In this document: piece by piece, positions 45,380-56,318 of the stretch
Position numbering within the stretch: position 1 is the stretch's first letter
Layout: each line of letters starts with the position of its first letter
Source: Bipolaris cookei
Lineage: Eukaryota > Ascomycota > Dothideomycetes > Pleosporales > Pleosporaceae
Assembly (NCBI GenBank): GCA_002286855.1
Contig: NRSV01000007.1
Location: forward strand, 135,277 to 199,276
DNA length: 64,000 nt
Direction: 5' to 3'
Notes under the pieces: model-generated
Told to the model about the DNA's origin: nothing
Databases searched by the model: none
What the model saw: only the letters and a program-made list of their open reading frames with translations
Translations under genes and position numbers: made by a program

Positions 45380-45674
45380 GCATAAGCAAGCGAAACGTTG
45401 AGATTTAGGCCTTCCTTCCCCTCCGACCTCGGATACGGACCTCCTCGAACGCCCCGACTGCGCGAGCAAGGTAAAATTGACGACTTTGTCTCAACCCGGG
45501 CTCGCGGCCACGAAGTTGTCGAGCGATTTCTGCCGAGTCGGCGGTGAAGAGGATAAGGAGTCGAGTCTGCGGCATATGCGAGGGATTCCGACACTTCAGA
45601 GATCCCGTCGACGTAGCATATGAAGTAAGTCCTTGGAGTTGTTTGCTTACTGTGTACATGTTTTGTCTCACGCC

Positions 45675-45696
45675 GGGGGGGGGGGGGGGGGGGGGG
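45675..45696. repeat. Poly-G run of 22
   Basis: Twenty-two consecutive G between CACGCC and TTGGCTCC. Such runs can form G-quadruplexes and are prone to length errors. Confidence 0.85.
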
Positions 45697-46170
45697 TTGG
45701 CTCCGGCTGTTTCCCCGTAAAAAAAACGGGAGCCAAAACCCTACTCTTACCTCCCAAAGACACGTCGTCAGCTCACACTGATTGGCGTGTGGTGGCTCCT
45801 GAAAACTAGTGTGGCTTGTACACCTAGGCTGACAAGAAGGGTGACGTTTGTGTTTTATGGGACTACTGTGAGTTGGTATAGAGCCATCTCAAATCTTGTT
45901 GCTATCAGCTGATATCGGGCACTTCAATCTTTTCTACCAGTGGTTTTGCGACAACAGTGGACAATTATTTCTCGCTTCGTCATCAAACCGGACGGTGTTC
46001 AATCAGCTTTTCCGGTACAGCTAAATACTGGCTGGATACGTACAGTGGAGGAGGCATGGATTTAGGCAAAAGCTCGCAGTCTGTCATGATATTTAGCTCT
46101 AGATTGTTAGCAATCCATACTCATTTCCACTCACATCTTCTCCAACCCTTCCCTTGTATCCATCTCCCAC

Positions 46171-46173
46171 TAT

Positions 46174-46211
<38 letters not shown>
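46171..46211. repeat. (TAC)n / (CTA)n microsatellite
   Basis: About thirteen TAC units, just beyond the DPH4 stop codon on its 3' side. Probably within the DPH4 3' UTR. Confidence 0.9.
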
Positions 46212-46212
<1 letters not shown>

Positions 46213-46235
46213 CGCCGCCATTACACACTACGCCT

Positions 46236-46841
46236 TCACCCTTCCTCAACCTCAAACCCAACCCTCACCCACAGACTACACCCCTGACACCCCACCAGCA
46301 CCTCGTTCTCCCCCCTCACCTGCGCATCTTCCAACTCCCCTTCCACAATCCTAAACCCCTTGTCATCCCCACACCGACACCTCCTCGTCCACTCTATCCC
46401 CTCTTCCTCTCCCTCCTCACTCGTAACAGCAGCATGTTCGACTTCCTCGAAATCGCTCAAATCAACAAGTTCAAGACCGAGTATGAAATCCTCACTACTA
46501 GCCTGTGCTTGCTCCCGTGCACGAGGATTCGTGGTTACCGAAGAAGAGTGCAGCGTGTGCCGATTATGAAGGAACCAAGTGTCATATTCCGCTCGTGTCT
46601 TGGGATCCGCAAGTATTGTGTACGCTTCTTTTACGTCGTCGACTGTGTATGCGGGCTTCGTCTTTATGGTCGTATTGGTAATGCCATCTCGTTTCTTCTT
46701 GTCTGGATGCGTCGCGAGTAGTGCTACTTTGTATGCTCGTCGCAGGTCTGCTGTTGCGATTTTGTTGGCTTGATTTGCGGGCTGTCGCCAGCCCGGTGCA
46801 TCAAGGCTCAGGATATGGTAGTAGTCTTTTGTGTAGGCCAT
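46236..46841 (-). CDS. DPH4: Diphthamide biosynthesis J-protein with CSL zinc finger
   Basis: A single exon encodes 201 residues. The J-domain opens with KDYYHILSLD, carries HPD at 45-47 (THPDKKK) and ends at AYTILADPKTRAEYD. A CSL zinc-binding motif follows near the C-terminus: RCRCG (Cys155, Cys157) and VGCQGCSLWVRV (Cys185, Cys188). J-domain plus CSL finger in a protein of this size is the Dph4/Jjj3 architecture. Dph4 supports the Dph1-Dph2 iron-sulphur enzyme in the first step of diphthamide formation on elongation factor 2. The loop between helices I and II is longer than in yeast. Confidence 0.92.
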   Translation of the reverse strand: MAYTKDYYHILSLDAPGWRQPANQANKIATADLRRAYKVALLATHPDKKKRDGITNTTIKTKPAYTVDDVKEAYTILADPKTRAEYDTWFLHNRHTLHSSSVTTNPRAREQAQASSEDFILGLELVDLSDFEEVEHAAVTSEEGEEEGIEWTRRCRCGDDKGFRIVEGELEDAQVRGENEVLVGCQGCSLWVRVGFEVEEG

Positions 46842-47719
46842 GCTGCGCGGCCACGATGGGTATGAATGTTTAATGGTAGATTACGCTGCCCTCGAGGGGC
46901 TTTTCTCAGTGCTGTGTTTGCCATGTGCGACGCGACAAGACTGGGACAGAAAAGTTGGGCGGGGGTACTTTGTTCGCTTGCTCGGTACTAGTAGTGGGGC
47001 GCGCCGTTCCACAGCATCGGGTGCAGGTGCATGGCAACCTTGGAAAAGGACCGTTCAACAGCCCCTCCCCAAGATCGACAATGTATAGTAATGCAACACA
47101 AATCACATGTTCTGATTCAGGCTTACAAAGTTGTTTAAGGTGAGAAAGTCCATCACGGCTGGGTAGTGCAAAAAAAGTCTTGAAGTAACGGATTCTTTGG
47201 CTAGCTAAGAGTGCAGTATCATGACATTAAGCCCACTAGAGCGTTGCGTACTGCTCTGTCGGCCATCGAAGAAGATGTCCTGACTCCGAGTCCACCAAAA
47301 AGACGTCAAACATCTCTATCCACCATAGGACCGAGTTGTTCATAGGCTGCCAAAACGAAAACATGGGGGGGAATTGAGGGTCGCATCCGAGGAACCGAGC
47401 GCAGCCTTTTCTCGCCGATAGCAGCCCAAGCCCTCGCAAAAGAGGACATCAGAAGTGCTGCAATCGTTGTTTTGACACAAGATGTCAGCACACTGCGTGC
47501 TCGATAGGATAGCGCTGGCGATACAGGATATTTAAAGGGAAATACATTTCAGTCATGGGGGAATTCGACCGTACCGAACCGCTTGCTGCCAAAGCCAATT
47601 TTTGAAATCACACAGAACACGTACAACTCCGTAGGACGCTCGCTACCGGCCTCCTTCGTCTATTCGAAAACAGATGACGACGGCTGAGGATACACAAGGT
47701 CGAAGCAGGAAGAGTGCGC
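46842..47719. other. Intergenic: DPH4 promoter and 14-3-3 3' flank
   Basis: 878 bp without a supported gene. The left part is the DPH4 upstream region and the right part the 3' UTR of the 14-3-3 gene. Confidence 0.45.
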
Positions 47720-49077
47720 TTAAGCGGCAGCAGCAGGTGTCTCCTCAGGCTTGGCCTCGGTTGCAGCCGCTGCGTCTTCGGCAGGCTTGGCCTCGTCCTT
47801 GGGCGCGTCCGCAGCGGCACCCTCGCCCTCGTTGCCGTCTGATGACGTCCAGAGAGTGAGGTTGTCACGGAGGAGCTGCATAATGAGGGTGCTGTCGCGG
47901 TAAGACTCCTCAGAGAGCGAATCGAGCTCGGCAATGGCGTCGTCGAAAGCCTGCTTGGCAAGGTGGCAAGCACGGTCGGGCGAGTTCAGGATCTCGTAGT
48001 AGAAGACCGAGAAGTTCAGGGCAAGGCCGAGACGGATGGGGTGCGTGGGTGTGAGCTCAGTCTGAGCAACATCGGTGGCCGTCTGCAGCATAGTTAGCAA
48101 TCTGCTGGTTTTTAGCGCTATGCAACGATTGCGTCATACCTTGTAGGCCTCGTGTGCAGCAGTGGCGGCAACCTTGCGCTTCTCACCGGAAGCGAATTCA
48201 GCAAGGTAGCGGTGGTAGTCTCCCTTCCTGTCCCGTTGTTAGCCCAATTTGCGGTGGGTATGGCGGGGTTTTGTACGTACATCTTGTGGTAGAAGACCTT
48301 GGACTCGCCGGACTCGGCCTTAGGGATGAGGGAGTCGTCGAGGACGTTGAGGACATCCTGGCAAACCTGCTCAAGCTCGGTCTCGATCTTCTGGCGGTAG
48401 TCACGGATGGTGCCAACGTGCTTCTCGGTGCCCTTGGACTCTTCCTTTTGCTCGATCGAGGAGATGATGCGCCATGACGCGCGTCGGGTACCAACGACGT
48501 TCTTGTAGGCGACAGACAGAAGGTTGCGCTCGTCAACGGTGAGTTCACCAGCGACCTAGGGGTGGGTTAGTACACATTAAATGGGGAGCTGGCTGCTGGC
48601 TGCTGGCTGCTGGAGCCTACTCAGCCATGTGCAGGCGGATGCGGTCGGGCATACCTTAGCGACTTCCTGCGCGATAGTTAGCATGCGAGGGGGGTTGAGC
48701 AAGAGTGACTGGCGTATTGACTGACCTTCATGTACGTGACCATCTCTGCAAACAGACGTCGTCAGCACATTGCGCGGGACTCAGCTGAGGGCGCGCGGGA
48801 CTTACCATCGTAGCGCTCAGCCTGTTCGCACAGCCGGGCGAGGAAAGTCTTGCTGTTGCGACGTCAATTACTGCAGGGAGCGGTGGCGGGCAAGCCTATC
48901 GTACCTCTCACGCTATTTGCAAGAGCCTTGTTAGCCTGTGTTGCATGTATACATGTGTGTGTGCGTATGCGTGTAGTCTATCGGGGACCCAGAGAGGCAT
49001 CCCGCGGCGGACAACAGCGGGGGGAGTGGGAGAGGTAAGGATGGGGCGAATGGAGCAAGACATACCTCAGTCGCCAT
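47720..49077 (-). CDS. BMH1: 14-3-3 protein with microexons
   Basis: 14-3-3 proteins bind phosphoserine/threonine clients and regulate signalling. Eight exons join in frame to 274 residues: 49077-49066 (12 nt), 48912-48905 (8 nt), 48852-48806 (47), 48745-48726 (20), 48666-48655 (12), 48555-48281 (275), 48227-48140 (88) and 48082-47720 (363). The joined start MATERESKTFLARLCEQAER and the continuation YDEMVTYMKEVAKVAGEL are textbook 14-3-3, which proves the tiny exons. RNLLSVAYKNVVGTRRASWR holds the phosphopeptide-binding Lys/Arg, and TELTPTHPIRLGLALNFSVFYYEIL and DNLTLWTS are the other signatures. The last 30 residues are Ala/Glu/Pro-rich, a common fungal tail. Every intron has GT..AG borders. 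Confidence 0.96.
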
Positions 49078-50509
49078 TGTGAAGGTGTAGCTGGAGGGAG
49101 TGGATGGGGTGGTTGTGGTGGTTGAGTGTGGGGTGGGGGTGCAGATGGGCTACGGAAGGATAGACGGTGGATGGAGTTGTTGAGGTGTTTGTGTGGATCA
49201 ATGAACAGAAGAGGATCGAAGTTGTTTTGAGGAAGCGAGCGTCTGCCCTAAGAGAGTCCCGGGGGGCCGTGCGTAAAACGAACAACACCACCCCGTCGCC
49301 TGCGCCTTCCCCCAATGGGCGCCTGGGACGAGTCTATTCACATGCCCGCCTGCCCCGTTCGCGCCGTTGGCATGCGGTGTACCTGCTAGGCCGATGTCCT
49401 GTACGTACATATCCACACATGTGCACTCCCACACACGCCCCTTTTGCCGTGTCGTTCCCCTATTCCTTTAGTGCTTGCTGCTGCTGCTGCTGCTACCACC
49501 ACCGCTGAGGCTGTGCGCGACAACTCAAGGAGCTGGCAATGAGGGGTACATGGGGGGGGGCACGTGAGCATTCAGGGTCTATCCACCCATCCGTCCATCC
49601 ATCCATCCATCCATCCCCCCCAAAGAGCACCGCCAACGCCCATAGCCCTGCCCAATCTCGCTGTCAGGTTTTGCTTGCTGTCCAGCCGTCAGCCTGTAGT
49701 CGGCGCCGCCCAGCAGTCACACGAGGCGGGCGTGGGAGCGCGGCCGCCAACGAAGGAGAGAAAGAGGCTGACTCCTGCGCTGCCGTCCCATGTTCAAGTG
49801 GGGGCCAATCAGTGCACCTTGGAAACAGCTAGAAAACTTGGACGGCTCCTCTTGCGTGGAGCTGCTCTGGTTGCCGCCTGATTCGTGTCGCGCTGTGGGC
49901 AGAGACTACCAAGCTGGTGTACGTACATCCACCTCCGGTGCTTACATACCACTACCTACTATGTACATATGTATAGTATACATACATGCACATTTACAAG
50001 CTGCATCTTGACCCGAGAAGCACTTGTGCTGCCCTCCACTGCCAACTCGCAAAAAAAAAACAAAAAAACAAGTACATACACGCAATGCATGCACATTTTG
50101 CCTGATTCCCCAGCAACCACCTGTGCATTAAAAAACTTGTGTGCTGACACCGTCTTTGCCGCATGCCACATATGCATTCCACAATCCCCTTCCCACAACC
50201 CGCGCCCTGGCTGGTCCGCGCGGTATAATATGCCGTCGCGGCCCGCTACCAGAGCCTTTTGCCCGTGTACACGCCTAGGAGCCAGCAGCATTGACCGACA
50301 CCCTCTAGTAGTTGCACGGGTCTCTGCTGCGCAGGGACATGTTCGTGCCCTTTGACCTCCTGTAGCCCTCCTGTAGCCCTCCCGGAGCGATTCGTGTCTG
50401 ACCCAGACTGCTGACCGACCTTTTGTCCATCCATGTATCATATCTATCTGTCCAATCAAGCATTCAATCACATCACCTCCCTCTATCCGCCCACCAAACG
50501 TTGTTGCAA
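49078..50509. other. Intergenic: 14-3-3 promoter and FMP32-like 3' flank
   Basis: 1.4 kb. It holds the 14-3-3 promoter/leader, a (GCT)n tract at about 49473-49493 and a (CCAT)n tract. A 205-aa minus-strand ORF (49959-50576) overlaps the end of the next gene and has no recognisable similarity, so no gene is called. Confidence 0.45.
49588..49616. repeat. (CCAT)n microsatellite
   Basis: Six to seven CATC/CCAT units followed by a C run, in the upstream region of the 14-3-3 gene. Confidence 0.85.
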
Positions 50510-51498
50510 TCACATCAACAACCGCCACACTCCCAGCATCAGCGCCGCCGTACCCGTACACACTCCCATCAACCACTGCAGAGTCGAGAACTTGACGGCT
50601 TCTAGCCTCTCCCTTAACTGTGCCGTTTCCTGCTCGATCCTCGTGTCCGTCTCCTTCAACTTGAGCTCCTGCACGTTGGCCTCCTCGCGAATCCGCCCCT
50701 TTTCTAGATTCAAGTCCAGCCTGACTGACGCCTGAGTCCTCTGTATCTCGTCCCGTAGTCGCGAGTTCAGCTTTGCAAGTTCGTTAGTGAGCCTCTCGTG
50801 TGATGCCCGTGTAAGACTGGATTCGGTCGAGTCGGCCGTCATGAGTTCGGAGCGCAGCTTTGCAAAATCAACCTTTTGCGTGTATGTAGCTTTTTCCTGG
50901 TCCTCGCGCAGCACCATGGTACGTGTGAGATTTTGTATGCTGCATAACGTTAGCTTGCACTAGCTTTGAATCCTCCATGCTTTTCCCATACTCACCTCTC
51001 CTCAATCACGTCGCTGAGCACCCTCATCATCCCCTCAGCCTGCTCTTCTGTGAACCCCTCCTCTTTCAGTCGCTGTACAAACTTGAGCGTGTCGAAATGG
51101 TGATCCTTGGCCTGCTTCCCCGTTGCGCTGAAGTTGCGCTGAAGCTCCAGAGCAGACCCGTGCCCATTTGTGCGTTGTGACCATCTCTGCTGCTGCCATT
51201 GTCTTGTTCCTGCTATCTGAAGAAGCGAGAGCTTCGAAAGTGGCATGCGACGCTCCGACGTCGCCCAACAACATTCATGTCGCCTTGCTTCTACTGCGCT
51301 TTGCGCCACAGGCCGCGAGCTGCTTGCAGACCATTGAAGCCGAGGTGCGAGAAATCGCGGAATCGCCGCCGCCGATATTGAGGGTGCTGCCATTGTGCCG
51401 ATGTTGTAGTTCCTACATCGTCTCGCTGTCGAGAAATTGGAAGCCACCCGCGGGTAGCCAAGCCTCGCAGACGTCAATGGATTTGCCGAATTCGGCAT
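50510..51498 (-). CDS. FMP32: CCDC90/MCUR1-like mitochondrial coiled-coil protein (Fmp32 family)
   Basis: Two exons (51498-50996, 50939-50510) give 310 residues. Two starts are possible: 51498 or 51393 (275 residues); the second has the stronger context (ACAATGG). Either way the N-terminus is Arg/Ser/Ala-rich, as in a mitochondrial presequence. The family core is HHFDTLKFVQRLKEEGFTEEQAEGMMRVL, followed across the 56-bp intron by EESIQNLTRTMV, then a long coiled coil (about 170-280) and a C-terminal span FSTLQWLMGVCTGTAALMLGVW. This is the CCDC90/DUF1640 layout: an inner-membrane protein with the coiled coil on one side. Relatives have been tied to the mitochondrial calcium uniporter or to complex IV assembly; which applies here is unknown. 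Confidence 0.88.
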
Positions 51499-51696
51499 AC
51501 CATTCCATCGCCCTCACTAAACGCACCCTGCAGCGTAGCGCTTTCTCACTATGCATGGTTGCTTTTTTGTCATTATGTTGTATGTTCATTAGAATCCCTT
51601 TAAAGCACATAATCCCAAAGCCATAAACAACGCTTGCTATGCATGCCTACTACTAAACAGAGAAGTACGCAAATAATACAATCACCGCCACCTTGT

Positions 51697-54600
51697 CTAT
51701 CTTCCATATTCCAGGCTCGGTACAATCACTGGCCCATACTTCATTGGTGCACTGTAACCACCCTCATTCTGCACCATAAAGTCGACCGCCAGACTTAACT
51801 TGCCCCCGCTGTGCCCGGGAATGACTTGCCCGAACGTCCCATTCACAACATCAGGATCGTATATCACACACGCCACATAGTTTCTTCGACCCATTAGTCG
51901 CTTATACTCCCGCGGTTGTCCGTTGACGTCTTGTGTAAAAATTTCCATCATGTCTTCCTTTGTGTCCGAAGGCTGATTGTTGCTACGATGTCCATTCTGT
52001 GGTACATAGAGCGCACGGTTGTTGTGCAGAAGCCGCAGGACATAGTTACTGGGCGGTGCGTTCACGACTGAAGAGGAGATAATCTGATACATGGTCTTGT
52101 GGTCCTGGGGTCTTGAGGGGTCATGAACCAGACCCGCACCACAGCAGTCAACACCGCCAGAGAAGAACGTCATCCGCAACGACTTGTTGTGAGCAATGCC
52201 TTGTAGTGTCCGGATCAGATATGTCCGCTCAAGGTCCTACATTTGGTTAGCATGTTACTCGGAATCACGTGGCCTTATACTAACCTTTGAATCGTGCGTC
52301 CATTGATCTCTCAATTCATCGAGCAAATCAATCTCTCCAAACGGACTCAAGACGCCACTCATCAGCCCAGACTTGCCGATAGCCTTCTTGACCGAGTTGA
52401 AACCATCTCCGACAACACTCTTAGCACCAACAACACCAGCCACTCCAGCAGTCACCTTTCCAAGCATGTTGAAAGTACCAGTGACGGCCTTCTTGCCCGT
52501 AGCCATCGAGTGCGCAAGATGTTCAACAGACTCAAGGCGGGGATACACAATTGGAACAGGAATCATCCAGATACAGTGTTGCACGCTAGGCGGCAATGTT
52601 GCAACCTTGGGAAAGATACCCTGATACGTTGGTCCTGCCATGACTTGGTGCGGGTTACGTTCTGAGCGGCAGTCTGGGCCGACAACCGTAACGCAAGGAC
52701 CTAGATACTTGATAAAGTGCCAACCTGTGCCGGTGATTGTGAAAAGGTCCATGTCGTTGTTTACGTTTCGAAGTATTTCGAGCGTTGTGTGGTGCTGGAA
52801 GAGCAAGTACATTTCAATGCCCAATCTTCCGATGTTCTTGAACATATTGGAAAACTGCATATATTCAGGATACGACCCGAAGCCATCAAAGCTGCAAGTC
52901 GTTAGTATCTAGCCAGCTCAAGAAATTAACAAGAGCTTACATGTCGTGGTCATCAAGAGCTAGGATGTGGGGAATTTGAGCAAATGCCTCTCGAAGGTGT
53001 GGCTGATCAAAATGGCTGGTGTAATAGTGGAAGTATGCGTGACAAACGTCTTCCTCATGCTTTGCGGTCCATGCTGCGTTCTTCCGGACTTCTTTACCAC
53101 TTGTTGCTGTCCATTGCTTCAACAATGGAAGCTCTTTCCACAGACGGTCAGCATAGATCTGACCACCCAGGCCCAGTTGTACATGGAAGCCACCGCACTC
53201 GGCATTCTTTTGCAAAATGTCCTTCCACATCAATCCAACCCCACCGAGTCTTGCTCTCTCATTGGCGTTAACGTTGAGCGCAAAATCGTTTCCTGAATGA
53301 GCAATAAACCGCCAGCTGGTCTCGTGTCGCCCAGCTACCAAGAACTCAAATCGAGTGCATCCCAAGTGTGATGTGATTGCGTAGGTCCACTTGGCTGCAT
53401 GGTCCTCTTCCATCTTCAAGTCAATGTCGTATCGGTAGAAGATCCATGTTTGGTGCGTGTAAATGGGATTGGCCTTGAGCTGTCGTGGGTTGGGCGACAG
53501 GTCTGTACTCTGGTGGATATGGATTGTAGGTGGATGAGGGGTGTTGGTAATGAGGAGAATCGATCCCAGCCATAACCCTCGTTCAATGTCCATATTCGTA
53601 TATCTTAGGTACGGTCCAAAGTATACGCCATTGGTAGGAGCCACCTTGTACTGGTCTACACCGGCAGCGGGAGGAGGTCCAGTAAAGCCTGTGGTAGTTG
53701 GAGTTGCAAGGGGCGCCATGCCAAAGTCTCCAGGAAAGGTAGCCGTCTGGGGAGCAAAGCCAGGTGACGCCATAGGAGCCTTTCCAAAGGATGGAGATGC
53801 CAAAGGTCCACCAACAAACGTGCCTGTAGGCGACATGGGCTCGTTCAGGTTGAGAGGCGTGGGTCCCTTGGGGAACTCCCATTGTGTAGATTGGGTGGGA
53901 AGATGAATGTAGTAGTACTGACCAGAATTGGGGTCGAGATGTGCTATCCAACCCTCAGGTAGCGGTGGGGGAGATGCTGGCCCTGGCCCTGGGGCCGGAG
54001 CCGGGCTTGGCGTATGAGTTGGTTGAGCCGTTTGTGCCTGTGGCGGGAACTGGTTTTGTGTGGGTGTTGGAGCTACTACTGCTGCTGCAGGTTGCGATGG
54101 TCCAGCCTGCTGGCGCGCATCGTTTGCGAATGCAGGGTGACCCTGGTTGGGATCAGACAGCGCCACGCCTTGAGCAGCTGGCTGCTGTCCTTTCTCGTTA
54201 GGATAGCTTTGGGCTTGGCCAGTTGGCGGGGTCGTTATGATCGAATAGGCGGGCGGTGGCTCCTCGTTCAAGTTCATGCGGCCCATGTCCTGGCTCAGAG
54301 GATGATCCGGGGGTGCATTTGCAGGTGGAGGCGAGAAGCGAGTGTTTGGCGCTTGCGGAAGAGGTCCCTGGGGAGGAGTGCCCGAAGGAGGTACTTGGTC
54401 CATGCCTTGGTACACTGCTGGTGGGCCATGCGGCATGTTGCCTGGCTGCTCGGTGGGAGTCCATGGTCTTCTTATGGGCTGTTGGTTAGCATAGACCTGA
54501 TTTCGCTGGGCGGCTGCTGCATTATGGGCACTCTGGGCTTGTAGATTGGTGAGGGTTGAAGTTCCTGCGATGCCGGCTGCGGCAAAGCGTGCTTCAATGC

Positions 54601-55468
54601 CGCCTCCGGAAGGAGGGATGATGGGTGTCTCTGGAGGGGGAGGCGAGCCCCGCTGCGCTCTTACTGTCGAGGTTGAAGCCGTGGAACTTAGGCGGTTGAC
54701 ACCGACTGGTGTGGGCACTTTGAGCGCAGGCTCATCCTGGTTGGGTCCTGTGTAGATGACATTGTTCTGCGCAGGTTGTGACGAGCACTGCGCAGTGGGA
54801 GGGGGAAAGTATTGCTGGTGGTACTCGGGATATGGGTTGTTGTTGGCGGGCGCATCTATGGTATGCTGCCTCTGGGACGCCTTCTGGAACAGCCCCTCTT
54901 TGTCCGGTGTGTCTGGACCGGGTGAGTCTGGAAGGGGTTTTGGCGCAGTTCCTCGTCGCTCTGCGAGTCTCGAGGGCTGAACCGAGCCGTCTGGGTGCCT
55001 GCTGCCGTAACCACTTATCGTCGGCCTGTTTGGGTCGTTCGCATCGAAGCGAGCGCGCTGGCCGGGCGAAGTGGGACTGGGCCCGGTCGCATTCGACCCT
55101 CTCCTCGGTTCTTCTCTGCCTTCAGCAGGTGTCGTGTTTGCGCTCCGTCTCTCGCGCTCGCTGAGGGGCGTGTATCTTCCGGTGCCGAGGGTGGGCTGGG
55201 CATTGGGCGGGCGGTCAGTGTCCGGGTATAGGAGAGGGGCAGTGGGAGGGCTCGAGGGTGGTGCGGGGAACGAGGGCATAGGTGGCGGGCGCGAGAATGC
55301 AGGCTGGCTGGAGCTGCCCGCAGAATCTGTTCGCGGCGGCGGGCTCTTGCCATCGCGGCCTTTCTGTATCCTCAGGGGCCCGATTGTGGGGATGATGGGT
55401 GTCTCCGGGTTGGTATCGTATCGCAAGAAGAGCTCCTCCTCGGGACGGCCCTGCTTGCGCCCGTCCAT
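51697..55468 (-). CDS. WW-domain, PhoD-like phosphatase-domain protein
   Basis: Three exons (55468-52941, 52891-52285, 52236-51697) give 1224 residues. The first 500 are Pro/Ser/Gln-rich and disordered. A WW domain follows at about 503-536 (LPEGWIAHLDPNSGQYYYIH..STQWEFP, with both Trp and the final Pro). From about 620 on the sequence matches fungal PhoD-like (PF19050-type) proteins: GVYFGPYLRYTNMD, SWRFIAHSGNDFALNVN, GGFHVQLGLGGQIYADRLW and, across the intron, ILALDDHDIFDGFGSYPEY with the metal-binding Asp/His cluster. A shorter C-terminal region includes FFSGGVDCCGAGL. A phosphoesterase at a membrane or the cell periphery is plausible; the substrate is not known. The proline-rich N-terminus could itself be a WW or SH3 ligand. 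Confidence 0.86.
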
Positions 55469-56318
55469 GGCTTTGGGCGGGCTTCTGGATATCCTTGGGC
55501 GCGCGTTCCTGAATCGCCGGCGATGATAGGCGTATGCTTATTTTTGGCGACGGGCGCTGACAGCTCAACGTGCGCAAGGAGCCGTAGGGAGGGTGGGCGG
55601 AGGGCTGCTGGTGGGGTAGTGGCGCGAGGCCTTGTGGCTGGTGGCTCGATATGACGTTGCGACGCGGGCGAGGGGCACCAGCAGTCCAAGAGTAGTGCAT
55701 GCGCAGTCTTCCGGGCCGGCCAAGTTTTATAGGAAAAGGAGATGCGGATGGCACAAGATACGCCCCCCTTCCTGCTCGTGCCTACGCGATGCTGCTGACT
55801 TACGTAGGCCTGTTGCCCACACACAGCCTTCCCATAAGTTGGGCTGCGGCGGGTCTTGCTCTACAGCACCATCCTGGCCTTGGGAGGCGCCCGCCCATGT
55901 GATTGGATGCGACGAGCATTTACGCGCTGCGGCCGAATTGGAGACCGCTGGTCACACTTGGCGGGCGCATGCGACCTGCTTTCTGTACCTGAGTGGCACA
56001 CGCTACCACCCGCCCTCCACCAATAACACTCGCCCCATCGCTAGCCATGTCTGTGGCTGGTGGCAGCCACTATGCCCTCGAGATCAGCATCGCAAAGCGG
56101 GCCGCGAACTACTTCATGCACCCCTGCCGCGGGCCGGTACTCTCGAGCCTCCCACCACATGACCAAATATGGAATTCCTGCGTAATATGTATGTATGCGG
56201 GCTTCATCTTCATTCATATCCTACCAGAAACATGCAGACGGCTGGTAGCACTCGGTGCATCATCCTCCCTGCTGTGAAACCATGCCAGGCCATCCATTCC
56301 TCACCACACTTGCTACCT
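55469..56318. other. Intergenic between PhoD-like and synaptojanin-like genes
   Basis: 850 bp holding the PhoD-like promoter/leader and the synaptojanin-like 3' flank. Nothing else is supported. Confidence 0.45.

Larger units (their letters stand above)
45294..46235. other. Intergenic with long homopolymers
   Basis: 942 bp between the HNH pseudogene and DPH4. It contains a C run, a 22-base G run and a TAC microsatellite, annotated separately, plus a small hairpin near 45714-45734 (CCCGT, A-rich loop, ACGGG). No gene is supported; a 254-aa plus-strand ORF extending to 46721 is antisense to DPH4. Confidence 0.45.

Noticed and set aside
45957..46721. 254-aa plus-strand ORF
   Set aside because: It runs through the TAC microsatellite (Leu run) and is antisense to DPH4, which has clear J-domain and CSL motifs.
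49959..50576. 205-aa minus-strand ORF
   Set aside because: It overlaps the end of the FMP32-like coding exon in another frame and its 3' flank; no domain or conserved composition.
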